Positions 1 through 6,918 of a stretch of 35,453 nt of DNA are shown here, in pieces. Source of the stretch: Candidatus Poribacteria bacterium (GTDB lineage Bacteria; Poribacteria; WGA-4E; WGA-3G). The DNA lies in the NCBI GenBank assembly GCA_003635195.1, contig PYIY01000069.1, positions 1 through 35,453 on the forward strand, given 5' to 3'. The notes under the pieces were generated by a model that worked only from the letters and a program-made list of their open reading frames with translations, made no database searches and was not told the origin of the DNA. Within the stretch, counting starts at the first letter, position 1, and each line of letters opens with the position of its first letter. A program made the translations under genes and the position numbers.

Positions 1-55
1 ACCATATTCGGACATTTCTATCACTCTGATTTCTTAACGAAAAGGAGCATATATC

Positions 56-874
56 ATGGAATTCGTCGAGTTGACAGAAGCACAACGGCAGGAGTTTGAA
101 GAGAACGGATACTTCATCATGCGCTCGGTACTTGACAACGAGATGATAGATCGCTTGCTGGAGGCAGGTGACCGTTTAATGGCATCGTTGAACCTCAATG
201 GCGGACATTATGGACACAGACGAGACGGATTGGTGCAAGAACCCGCCTTCGCGGAGCTTGTATCGCAGACGAAAGCGATACCCCTGGTGATTCAACTTCT
301 CGGTACAAATCTCCACATTACCAATACCGCGCTTCTCTACAAGCATCCACAGCCACACGAACTTCCAGAGCAGCGTGGCTGGCACCGAGATGCGGGTGTG
401 CATCTGGATCTTGGACACAAGGACTGCCCACGCGTCGGCTTGAAGGTCGCTTACTGCTTAACGGACTGTGATGTACCGAATTCTGGCGCGACACTGTTTA
501 TCCCGAAGAGCCATAAGTCAGGGGTACCCTTGGGAATCCCCGAAGGTGAAATTGATCCGATTGAACCTTACGACGAACCGTTACTCCGCGCCGGGGACGC
601 TTATTTCTTTGAAAGCCGTATCTACCACACCACCGGACTCAACTTTACCGATAAGACTGCCAAAATTGTCATCTACGGCTACCATTACGCGTGGCTGAAG
701 CCGGAAGGGTATCTGCTATATTACAATGACAAACAGCAGCCCGACGAAGATGTGTTAGAACTTGTTGATGACTTGGGGAAACAGTTTCTTGGTGGTGGCG
801 GCGGTGCAGCAGCACAATGGGCTGCAGAACATAATCTGAACTTAGAACAAGCACCACACAGCGTGACAATCTAA
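56..874 (+). CDS. Phytanoyl-CoA dioxygenase family protein (copy 1)
   Basis: Probable Fe(II)/2-oxoglutarate-dependent oxygenase of the PhyH family, 272 aa, cytoplasmic (no signal peptide). The metal triad is visible: H110 and D112 in the GWHRDAGVHLD stretch, and the distal H191 in RIYHTTG. The jelly-roll core spans about residues 15-215. The start is supported by an AAGGAG ribosome site 8 nt upstream. Near the C-terminus there is a glycine run (about 263-267 region) that the paralog at 22021 replaces with a different linker; both end in NLNLEQAP. Its neighbour on the other strand is an amidohydrolase, with the two stops only 4 nt apart. The substrate cannot be read from sequence; members of this family act on many small molecules. 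Family call is firm, reaction unknown. Confidence 0.9.
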   Translation: MEFVELTEAQRQEFEENGYFIMRSVLDNEMIDRLLEAGDRLMASLNLNGGHYGHRRDGLVQEPAFAELVSQTKAIPLVIQLLGTNLHITNTALLYKHPQPHELPEQRGWHRDAGVHLDLGHKDCPRVGLKVAYCLTDCDVPNSGATLFIPKSHKSGVPLGIPEGEIDPIEPYDEPLLRAGDAYFFESRIYHTTGLNFTDKTAKIVIYGYHYAWLKPEGYLLYYNDKQQPDEDVLELVDDLGKQFLGGGGGAAAQWAAEHNLNLEQAPHSVTI

Positions 875-878
875 CTGA

Positions 879-1958
879 CTAAAACCGATAGAAAGCACGC
901 GCATTTTCTGCCATAATCTTGCGTCTCAGTATCGGTTCAAGGTTTTTGGGGAGTGCTTGATCGGGGGAATCGAAATCCCAGTGCGGATAGTCGGTTGCGA
1001 ACATCAACCTGTCATCTAAGTTGAGCTGCGCGAGGAGTTGGTCGAAGTATTCTTGTTTAGGAGGTTCTTCGATGGGTTGTGTGGTAATCCAGAAGTGTTC
1101 TCGGATGTATTCAGACGGCAACCGTTTCAACTCTGGCACCTCATCATGCAACTTTTTCCACGCACGGTCGAGTCGCCACATTAACGGCGGCAACCAAGCG
1201 AATCCGCCCTCAATCAGAACGACCTTAAGGGTCGGGAATTCTTCAAAGACTCCCTCACAGACAAGGCTGGTGACCTGTGTCTGAAACGCTTGCGTCATAC
1301 CAGCATGATCCTCAATGTAGTGTGAGGGTCTACCAACAGCAGTAATCGGTCCGACACCGACACCGGTGAAGTGGATACCGACGGGGAGATCGTGCGCCAC
1401 CGCTGCTTCGTACATCTTCCAATACCTACGTCGTCCCAAGGGTTCCATCGTGCGTGCGAGCAGTAATATTTGCACGAAGCCGGGATGGTCTGCCAGTCGG
1501 TTAATCTCAGCAGTCGTGAATTCTGCGTCATCGCATGCGACGATCATAGAAGCCCGGAGTCTCGGTTCTTTTTCGAGCCATTCTTCGATTTGCCAGTCGT
1601 TCACGGCACTTGCCCACGCTGCGGCGAACGCGAGATTGGGCATCTCACAGACCGGCGTTAAGCAATTAAGGACACCGTATTCGATATTGAATGCATCCAG
1701 TAGCTGCTCACGTAGGAAGTCGAGGTCGGAACCGGGACGGTGTCCGGAGGGTGTCCATGCATCGTATCTGGCACCGAAGGGGTGAGCGCGCGGGATGTAT
1801 GCGCCGACGCGATCGGTTGTACCGACCATACCGTGATGCTTGCGCCACCGCTCGGAGAGATATGGATATAACACTGTCTCGGAAGCGAGGGTGTTGTGGA
1901 TATCGCAGTCGATGACTAAGGATTTTTGTTGCTGTTCAGATGTTTCTGTTTTCTTCAT
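879..1958 (-). CDS. Amidohydrolase family metal-dependent hydrolase (COG2159-like, copy 1)
   Basis: TIM-barrel amidohydrolase, 359 aa, cytoplasmic. Visible motifs are DCDIH at residues 17-21 (the first metal-binding strand) and ATDYPHWD at about 321-328, a typical terminal Asp-containing motif of the Amidohydro_2 group. The family usually performs hydrolysis or decarboxylation of small carboxylated substrates; the substrate is not evident. I chose the ATG at 1958, because a GGAG lies 6 nt upstream; the in-frame ATG at 1970 has no good ribosome site. It is roughly half identical by eye to the protein at 16940-18025, including the identical C-terminal FYRF. Convergent with the dioxygenase at 56-874. 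Confidence 0.88.
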   Translation of the reverse strand: MKKTETSEQQQKSLVIDCDIHNTLASETVLYPYLSERWRKHHGMVGTTDRVGAYIPRAHPFGARYDAWTPSGHRPGSDLDFLREQLLDAFNIEYGVLNCLTPVCEMPNLAFAAAWASAVNDWQIEEWLEKEPRLRASMIVACDDAEFTTAEINRLADHPGFVQILLLARTMEPLGRRRYWKMYEAAVAHDLPVGIHFTGVGVGPITAVGRPSHYIEDHAGMTQAFQTQVTSLVCEGVFEEFPTLKVVLIEGGFAWLPPLMWRLDRAWKKLHDEVPELKRLPSEYIREHFWITTQPIEEPPKQEYFDQLLAQLNLDDRLMFATDYPHWDFDSPDQALPKNLEPILRRKIMAENARAFYRF

Positions 1959-2042
1959 TTTTGTCTCCATCTTACAGTCAAGTGTCCCGTCTCATTATGA
2001 GCAGCTTGATCATATATTCTATGCTTCACCATAGTTGATTAT

Positions 2043-2762
2043 TCAATCAGAAGAATTAGTGAAATGATCTTCACGGTATTTAGAGAAGTAGTATAGCACA
2101 GCGCGCTCCGCAATGTCTTTCATAATCTCAAACATTTCATCAACGGTCCATTCCTCGGCACGGAAATAGAAACTACCTCGGTTGAATCGACCATCTTCCT
2201 CATTGTAGAGATAGGTTTTGTTGAGTTTCCCAAACATTGCCATGGTTGACACCTTATCCAAAGTTGAGGATCCTTCCTCAAAATCACAACCGTGTCCAAA
2301 ACAAACAAAGGGAAAGATACTTTCACGTAGTAGGGCGGTGCGGAATCCTATTAAGTTTTTCCCAAGACGTTCAATAGCGTTTCCTTTTGATTGCTTGGAT
2401 TGTCCTTCTTCTTCCCGTGAATCGTTTGTTCCTTGTCTTTTGACCTCTGAAATCAAAATTGGATAGGTTAATGTACTATCCTTGATGCTCTTTATCGTAA
2501 GAATACCTCCATCCGGTTTCATATTAGTTTTTTTAGAGTGACAATGTAAATCAATATCAGGAAAATATGGTCTTAGTTCATTGATAATGTCTTTCAAATA
2601 CCATTGTTTTTCACGAGTTAAAGTGATTTTTTTTACAAATCTGTTTTCCAAATAATAAACAACTTTGCTAAGTGCCTTATCAAGTTCGGTTTCTTGCTTT
2701 TTTGAATTTTCATTGATTATAGTGTTTGTTCGTAGTTCTCGTAGTTGATTTCTATTTGCCAT
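2043..2762 (-). CDS. EcoRI-family type II restriction endonuclease
   Basis: 239-aa PD-(D/E)XK endonuclease that resembles EcoRI over its whole core. From memory of EcoRI, KPDGG (D84 here, D91 in EcoRI) and SEVKRQ (E106 and K108, matching E111 and K113) carry the catalytic residues. GNAIER (127-132) matches the EcoRI recognition segment that includes N141, E144 and R145. The C-terminal MFEIMKDI also matches. It should therefore cut double-stranded DNA, and GAATTC is the likeliest site (inference). Its ATG lies inside the end of the upstream methyltransferase gene (11-bp overlap), so translation is coupled and modification is made first. Codon use is AT-rich compared with the flanking genes, consistent with horizontal transfer. 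Confidence 0.9.
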   Translation of the reverse strand: MANRNQLRELRTNTIINENSKKQETELDKALSKVVYYLENRFVKKITLTREKQWYLKDIINELRPYFPDIDLHCHSKKTNMKPDGGILTIKSIKDSTLTYPILISEVKRQGTNDSREEEGQSKQSKGNAIERLGKNLIGFRTALLRESIFPFVCFGHGCDFEEGSSTLDKVSTMAMFGKLNKTYLYNEEDGRFNRGSFYFRAEEWTVDEMFEIMKDIAERAVLYYFSKYREDHFTNSSD

Positions 2763-3867
2763 TGAGTTTCCTCTCTACAAGAAATAGTTGTTCAGTAACA
2801 TGGATATCTCGGTTTCTTAGATTCCTTGATCCGCGAAATGTGTTATACCGAATCTCAAATTCATCAACACTACCTATTTTTTGAAGCATAGTACGTATTT
2901 CGTCTGGGGAAATAAACCCTTCATTGTTAAACGAGATAAGGAAAAAACGTGTGTCAATTGTATGTAGTAGCTCATTAAATAGTTCTTTAGATTTTGTTTG
3001 GACATTATAACCTGAACGCTTCCAGTTCTTTGGAATACCTGATACTCGACTTATATCAGTAGGTTCTTTATAATGTACAAGTAAGTTTAGCATAAAGTAA
3101 TTTGAACCATAAGGGTGTTGATTGTAAGGCGGATCAATATAAGTCAAATCAAGTTCCTTTATCTGACTAGCTATCTTATTTGTGTCGTCATGATACACTT
3201 CGTAATCACATTCAAATTGACTTAGGACAGGCGGTTCTAGTTCAATTCGCCCTTTAATACGGCTTAATGCGTTGGAATTAGTGCCGCCGTAGTGCCCAAT
3301 TCCAGTCAGCTTATTCTTGTAGAAGCCCTTAAATATTCCGGAAGTGTTTGAGTGGATAGACGCTTTACTAAGAAGAGGTCCTAGTAGCGAATCACGGAAG
3401 CTTGCAGGATAATCCTCAATCATTCTACGATAATTATCTAGTCGGCGGGCATTATCGCATGTGTAGAAAACTCGGTCGCTTTGTGTAATTCGCGATTCAT
3501 CCTCAGGAGAATAAAGTTTCTCAATAAATCCTTTAGAAGTTGGTTCATCCACACGATTGTTGAGCTCCTCAACAATTCTGGCAATTGTAGTCAAATCAAC
3601 TGAGCTGCGATTTTGAAGATAACATCGTGAAATTGACGCAGCATAATCCTCAAAATCGTTACTTGCAAGATACGAGGCATGGGCTTTCATCAAACGAGAA
3701 ACAATACCAGAGCCACTGAATGCGTCAAATACACGAAGGTGTGATTTGCCTATTCGTTTTTTCACTTGTGTAACTGCTTTGCCTATGTGGCCTAATAGCG
3801 AACGCTTATTACCTATATATGTAATAAGTTGATTTGAAAGGTAGTCAATGTTTTCTATTCCAATCAT
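2752..3867 (-). CDS. Adenine-specific DNA methyltransferase (D12 class), partner of the EcoRI-like nuclease
   Basis: 371-aa S-adenosylmethionine-dependent N6-adenine methyltransferase. YIGNKRSLL (17-25) is the usual N-terminal signature of the D12 class, DAFSGSG (48-54) is SAM motif I, and IDPPYNQ (244-250) is catalytic motif IV. The region between motifs I and IV, about 190 residues, probably holds the target recognition domain. An AAGGA ribosome site lies 7 nt before the ATG at 3867. The gene is upstream of and overlaps the endonuclease, which suits a self-protecting type II system. It should methylate the same site as the nuclease, GAATTC if the EcoRI homology holds. It does not look like classical M.EcoRI from what I remember of that protein; the fold class is inferred from motifs only. 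Confidence 0.9.
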   Translation of the reverse strand: MIGIENIDYLSNQLITYIGNKRSLLGHIGKAVTQVKKRIGKSHLRVFDAFSGSGIVSRLMKAHASYLASNDFEDYAASISRCYLQNRSSVDLTTIARIVEELNNRVDEPTSKGFIEKLYSPEDESRITQSDRVFYTCDNARRLDNYRRMIEDYPASFRDSLLGPLLSKASIHSNTSGIFKGFYKNKLTGIGHYGGTNSNALSRIKGRIELEPPVLSQFECDYEVYHDDTNKIASQIKELDLTYIDPPYNQHPYGSNYFMLNLLVHYKEPTDISRVSGIPKNWKRSGYNVQTKSKELFNELLHTIDTRFFLISFNNEGFISPDEIRTMLQKIGSVDEFEIRYNTFRGSRNLRNRDIHVTEQLFLVERKLNGK

Positions 3868-3920
3868 GGAGAGTCCTTCTTCAGGAATGCCCAGAATACA
3901 TTAGCTTCTTTACGATGTCC

Positions 3921-4076
3921 CTATTCAGGAGTAACAACTTGCGTATTGTATGTGGGCCAAGTCAAGGCGTTGAGCAGTCTTAAGACGATACCCTGTGAAA
4001 CTGCTGCTTCACCTATGTATATTCCTTTTTGTAAACCGCTGCATATATCGTCAATGTGTTCCTTAAGTGTTATCAC
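3921..4076 (-). pseudogene. HsdR N-terminal-like fragment (51 codons), stopped early
   Basis: Short frame starting at a GTG (4076) and ending at TAG (3921-3923). The product contains EAAVSQGIVLRLLNALTWP followed by TYNTQVVTPE. This strongly recalls the N-terminal helix-strand region of type I restriction R-subunit-like nucleases, where the PE is normally followed by a Tyr and then the nuclease core. Here the next codon is TAG and no nuclease core follows; 53 nt further on the methyltransferase begins. It is most likely a relic of an earlier restriction gene at this site. An alternative is a short functional leader for the methyltransferase operon. Homology is from memory, so confidence is moderate. 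Confidence 0.55.
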
Positions 4077-4080
4077 TTAA
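4063..4080. promoter_or_regulatory. Perfect 7-bp dyad, operator-like
   Basis: TTAAGTG-TTAT-CACTTAA is a perfect inverted repeat with a 4-nt spacer. It overlaps the GTG start of the HsdR-like fragment and lies about 200 bp upstream of the methyltransferase. Its size fits a dimeric helix-turn-helix or ribbon-helix-helix operator. BrnA (encoded 68 bp away) is one possible ligand, but this is only inference. Confidence 0.4.
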
Positions 4081-4147
4081 CAAGTCATTCCTTTCAAAAA
4101 ATTGGGGTTACTAAAAACGCTTCCACAACCCAAGTTAATTGGGGCAT

Positions 4148-4348
4148 TCATTGAATGCTTTGAATCAATTGCATATTGCCGCGAAGCCATTCATTGACCA
4201 GTTCTTCAACATCCTTCCCCTTCTCATCAGCGAGTTTGCGCATGAATTCATCAACGTCCTCCTCTAAATAGATGGGGAGATTAAAGACGGCTTTTGGATT
4301 GTAGAACTTACCGCGTTCTGCTTTTGAAAAGTCATATTCTGCTTTCAT
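4148..4348 (-). CDS. brnA: BrnA-like ribbon-helix-helix antitoxin
   Basis: 66-aa small protein. The N-terminal KAEYDFSKAERGKF stretch is typical of BrnA, where it contacts the toxin. The rest (about 20-62) reads as a short strand, FNLPIYLEED, followed by two helices, consistent with a ribbon-helix-helix DNA-binding fold. Its ATG overlaps the stop of the upstream toxin gene (ATGA, 4 bp), the usual toxin-first brnTA order. The complex is expected to repress its own promoter upstream of 4644. A generic CopG/RHH antitoxin is the alternative name. It sits beside the restriction-modification genes. Confidence 0.8.
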   Translation of the reverse strand: MKAEYDFSKAERGKFYNPKAVFNLPIYLEEDVDEFMRKLADEKGKDVEELVNEWLRGNMQLIQSIQ

Positions 4349-4644
4349 GGATTAAATTCCTCGTATTGTTTAATTTCCCTTCGCGTTGCCTTGCGAGCAG
4401 AGATGATACGGGTGCTTACATCTGAGTTGTTTATTTCTTTGAAGGTGTGTACCACAACAAGTAAAACACCGTTCCTGTCTAAACCTAAGGTCAGCCAACG
4501 CTCCTCATCATCACTATGGTCTTCGTCGAAAATGGTAAGTTGATTCGCGTCACTAAAGACAGTTGTTGCGCGTTCAAAAGATACTTGATGCTGACGACTG
4601 TTGTGTTTTGCCTTTGCAGGATCCCATTCAAAATTGTAACGCAC
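4345..4644 (-). CDS. brnT: BrnT family toxin (DUF497)
   Basis: 99-aa RelE-like ribonuclease toxin. FEWDPAKAKHNSRQHQVSFERA at the N-terminus and RIISARKATRREIKQYEE at the C-terminus are the two BrnT signatures, with the basic residues thought to cleave RNA. It would inhibit translation when free of BrnA. It is first in a two-gene operon overlapping brnA by 4 bp. Together with the adjacent restriction-modification pair it forms an addiction/defence island. Length is normal for the family, so it looks intact. Confidence 0.9.
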   Translation of the reverse strand: MRYNFEWDPAKAKHNSRQHQVSFERATTVFSDANQLTIFDEDHSDDEERWLTLGLDRNGVLLVVVHTFKEINNSDVSTRIISARKATRREIKQYEEFNP

Positions 4645-5189
4645 ATTGATCTTCCTTTATAGTAGCGGTAGCTAAGACGAGAAATTCGCGGAACACGCCT
4701 AACAAACCGAAACTCATCATCAAGCGTCAGGACCTATTTAGGTTGGGTTGAACGGCAAGATGCAGTAAAAAATTGCCCAAAATTTAGTAATAAATTTAAT
4801 GCCCCCATTATATATAATTTTCTTCAGATGTCAATGAAAAATGCTGAGACGACACCCATTGGATTCACCATTCTCGGTTTATCCCATAAGCATCAAAGAT
4901 CACATCTGCACCAATTACTGGAAACCCCTCAACAAGTGCTATAATCTCGTTGTGAATTGCCTCCATCCACCTGAGCCATTTTTCCAGTTTTTGACTTTTC
5001 TCAAATTTCTGATTCATTTTAGTTATCTCCCAAGAAAATGTTACGATTTGATACTGGGTTGATGGGCAACTATCTTGATAAGTATAGCATGAATTTTATG
5101 AACTGTCAACCTTAGCATTCGCGTAATCCGTGACTTGGAGCGTACTCGCCCAAATGCTGAAGTGCATTCAGACAATCTGAAACTGGTGC
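4645..5189. other. Gene-poor stretch between BrnTA and the serine hydrolase
   Basis: About 545 bp, AT-rich around 4770-4850. Nothing convincing is coded except the possible 50-residue frame at 4865-5017 (listed separately). The brnTA promoter should lie at the left edge, but I see no strong -35/-10 pair. It may hold decayed gene remnants. Confidence 0.5.
4865..5017 (-). pseudogene. Possible 50-aa remnant of a small helical protein
   Basis: A frame from ATG 5017 to TGA 4865, with a GGGAG ribosome-like site 7-8 nt upstream. The first 32 residues (including KLEKWLRWMEAIHNEIIALVE) look like the amphipathic N-terminal helix of a family of uncharacterised small helical proteins that I recall as carrying a W-x-x-W/M-EAI motif; the remainder does not. 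Probably a truncated relic, though a functional microprotein is possible. Recognition is weak. Confidence 0.3.
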
Positions 5190-6548
5190 TTAACGTGTCT
5201 TTTTCTCAAAGCGTAAGTTTCTGACGCGTCCTCCTGTCAGTCTAAAGCCTGTAACCTGTCCGGTGTCATCTCGTGTGAAGTGAATCTTTGGGAAAAACCA
5301 TGTGTTTCCAAGAAAATGATCATCGGCGTAGGTCAGCGATATGTCGTCGTGCCGTATATGCTTTGCCACAAGCCCATTTTCGCTTATAGCAATCGTATAC
5401 GTTGTATCAAGTTCTTCGGTATAATAGTCACCCTCAAATTCCGCCAATTGTTCCGGTGTCAGCGGTTCAGATTTGGTGTCCTCAGTAGGCTCCGCTGCTT
5501 TTTCTGGCTCGGATGCTTCTACAAGCGCGAGAACATCGGTGAGATAGATATCCGCGACCTTTTCCGCCAGACTGAGTGGATTAAAGGTATCCAGGTTGCA
5601 TAAGATGACAACACCAAATTTCTGATCAGGAAAACGGATTAAATGACTCCGAAATCCGCGCCACGATCCGCTATGACCGACTGTTTTCAAACCTCTATAT
5701 TCACCGATGCTCAGACCTAAAGCGTAACTTATTTGCTCCCCGTTGTTTAGCACACCGCGCTGATGCATCTGGTCAATCACTGTCTGTTCGCCGATCTGTG
5801 TATCGTCAAAATTTAGAATCCACTTCGCCAAATCTTCCACCGTTGAATAGAGAGAACTTGAACCGAGGGCAGTCGTATTATTGACAGCATGCTTAAACGC
5901 ACCATTTTCAACGACTTGATACGAATACGCTCGGTTCTTCAGAATCATTTGGTGGTCATCGTGAAAGTGGGAGTTCGTCATAGCGAGCGGTTTGAAAATG
6001 TTGGCATTTGTCCATTCTCTGAAGGAGTCTCCAGTCACCCTTTCAACGATTTCTGCGAGTAGATTGTAACCCGTATTGCTGTATAGATACGCCTCCCCTG
6101 GTTCAAAATTGAGTGATTTCTGATGTCGAGCCATTTTCAAGATATGTTTGAACGAAATTACATCCTCCATTGCGACCCCCGCGATGACAAGCGACTGTAC
6201 CCAATCCCGTAATCCACTCGTGTGATGCAGGAGATGTCGGATTGTGATTGTGCTACCGAAGTCCGGAACATCGGGGAGGTGGACCCGTATATTGTCATCT
6301 AACGAAAGCTTTCCACCGCGCGATAGAGTGGTAATAGCAAACGCCGCGAATTGCTTGGATACTGAAGCAATATCGAAGATGGTTGCCGGTGTAATGGGGA
6401 TGTCGTATTCCAGATTCGCTGTCCCGTAGCCCTGTTTATAGATGACTTCACCGTCTCTGGTAACCGCTAACGCGGCACCCGGGGAATCTGGTTTGTCCCA
6501 TTCCGCAAACAGTTGATCGACTTTTGCTTCAAGCGTTTTGTGTGTCAT
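5190..6548 (-). CDS. Serine hydrolase of the beta-lactamase/penicillin-binding class C family
   Basis: 452-aa protein with the three active-site motifs of the family: S-V-S-K (S62, K65), Y-S-N (156-158) and H-S-G (292-294). The catalytic domain covers about residues 5-350. A linker rich in E, P and A follows, then a C-terminal beta domain (about 368-452) of the lipocalin-like kind often attached to these enzymes. No signal peptide is visible, so it is probably cytoplasmic. Members include esterases, D-aminopeptidases and peptidases, so real beta-lactamase activity is not implied. The second ATG (6548) is preferred because AGAGGA sits 6 nt before it, while it is too close to the ATG at 6554. 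It is monocistronic by position. Confidence 0.9.
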   Translation of the reverse strand: MTHKTLEAKVDQLFAEWDKPDSPGAALAVTRDGEVIYKQGYGTANLEYDIPITPATIFDIASVSKQFAAFAITTLSRGGKLSLDDNIRVHLPDVPDFGSTITIRHLLHHTSGLRDWVQSLVIAGVAMEDVISFKHILKMARHQKSLNFEPGEAYLYSNTGYNLLAEIVERVTGDSFREWTNANIFKPLAMTNSHFHDDHQMILKNRAYSYQVVENGAFKHAVNNTTALGSSSLYSTVEDLAKWILNFDDTQIGEQTVIDQMHQRGVLNNGEQISYALGLSIGEYRGLKTVGHSGSWRGFRSHLIRFPDQKFGVVILCNLDTFNPLSLAEKVADIYLTDVLALVEASEPEKAAEPTEDTKSEPLTPEQLAEFEGDYYTEELDTTYTIAISENGLVAKHIRHDDISLTYADDHFLGNTWFFPKIHFTRDDTGQVTGFRLTGGRVRNLRFEKKTR

Positions 6549-6700
6549 AGTCATTCCTCTTAGTAAACAGTTTTGAGATCATTTTCGCAGCACTTCTCCG
6601 GATTCAGATAGTAGTTGCGTCTAATCCTAAATACAATCTATGATACCACACACCTCGCTGAAAGTTGAGATTTTTTTGACTTTTCTTGACTATGCTAAGG

Positions 6701-6730
6701 CAAAAATATAGGCGCGGTGAAAACCGCACC
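6701..6730 (-). terminator. Hairpin plus T-rich tract after the tRNA
   Basis: On the minus strand an 8-bp stem (GGTGCGGT/ACCGCGCC, one G-U pair) with a TTTC loop is followed by TATATTTTTG. It fits a rho-independent terminator for the tRNA transcript. The arms are the same as those of the GGCGCGG repeat at 28964, so it may be a dispersed repeat doing terminator duty. Confidence 0.55.
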
Positions 6731-6753
6731 TGTTAACCCGCTAAAGTAAGAGA

Positions 6754-6821
6754 ATTGCTACCTGATAAATCAAGCATGTAAGCATTGGAGGACTTCCATG
6801 TATAGGACATCAGGTAGCGAT
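6754..6821. repeat. 13-bp inverted repeat abutting the tRNA 3' end
   Basis: ATTGCTACCTGAT (6754-6766) and its inverted partner ATCAGGTAGCGAT (6809-6821) match at 12 of 13 positions across 42 nt. The right arm includes the discriminator base of the tRNA. It could fold as a trailer stem during processing or mark an old insertion at the tRNA. Confidence 0.5.
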
Positions 6822-6893
6822 TGCAGTGGGAGGACTCGAACCCCCAACTTCGTGGGTATGAACCACGCGAGATACCAATTTCTCTACACCGCG
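6821..6893 (-). tRNA. tRNA-Met (CAT), initiator type (tRNA-fMet)
   Basis: A 73-nt cloverleaf can be drawn. Acceptor pairs G2:C71, C3:G70, G4-U69, G5:C68, U6:A67, G7:C66; D arm GAGA/TCTC; anticodon arm CGTGG-TTCATAC-CCACG with anticodon CAT; variable loop of 5; T arm GGGGG-TTCGAGT-CCTCC. The C1 x A72 mismatch and the A11:U24 pair are hallmarks of bacterial initiator tRNA. Of the usual three G:C pairs at the bottom of the anticodon stem only 30:40 and 31:39 are G:C; 29:41 is U:A. CCA is not encoded (TCG follows). It begins only 25 nt after the stop of the LamG gene on the same strand. Confidence 0.9.
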
Positions 6894-6918
6894 TTAAGTC
6901 AATTGGCAATATTTCCTG

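Noticed and set aside
4841..5062. Plus-strand 73-codon frame in the gap after BrnTA
   Set aside because: Composition is irregular and no homology is recognised; the opposite strand has a better candidate.
5190..6548. Antibiotic-resistance beta-lactamase
   Set aside because: The motifs fit the broad serine hydrolase family, there is no signal peptide and a C-terminal beta domain is present; resistance cannot be inferred.
6821..6893. Ordinary elongator tRNA-Met with a 6-bp acceptor stem (6823-6892)
   Set aside because: Extending by one base at each end gives the initiator-type C1 x A72 mismatch, normal length, T8 and A11:U24, a better explanation.
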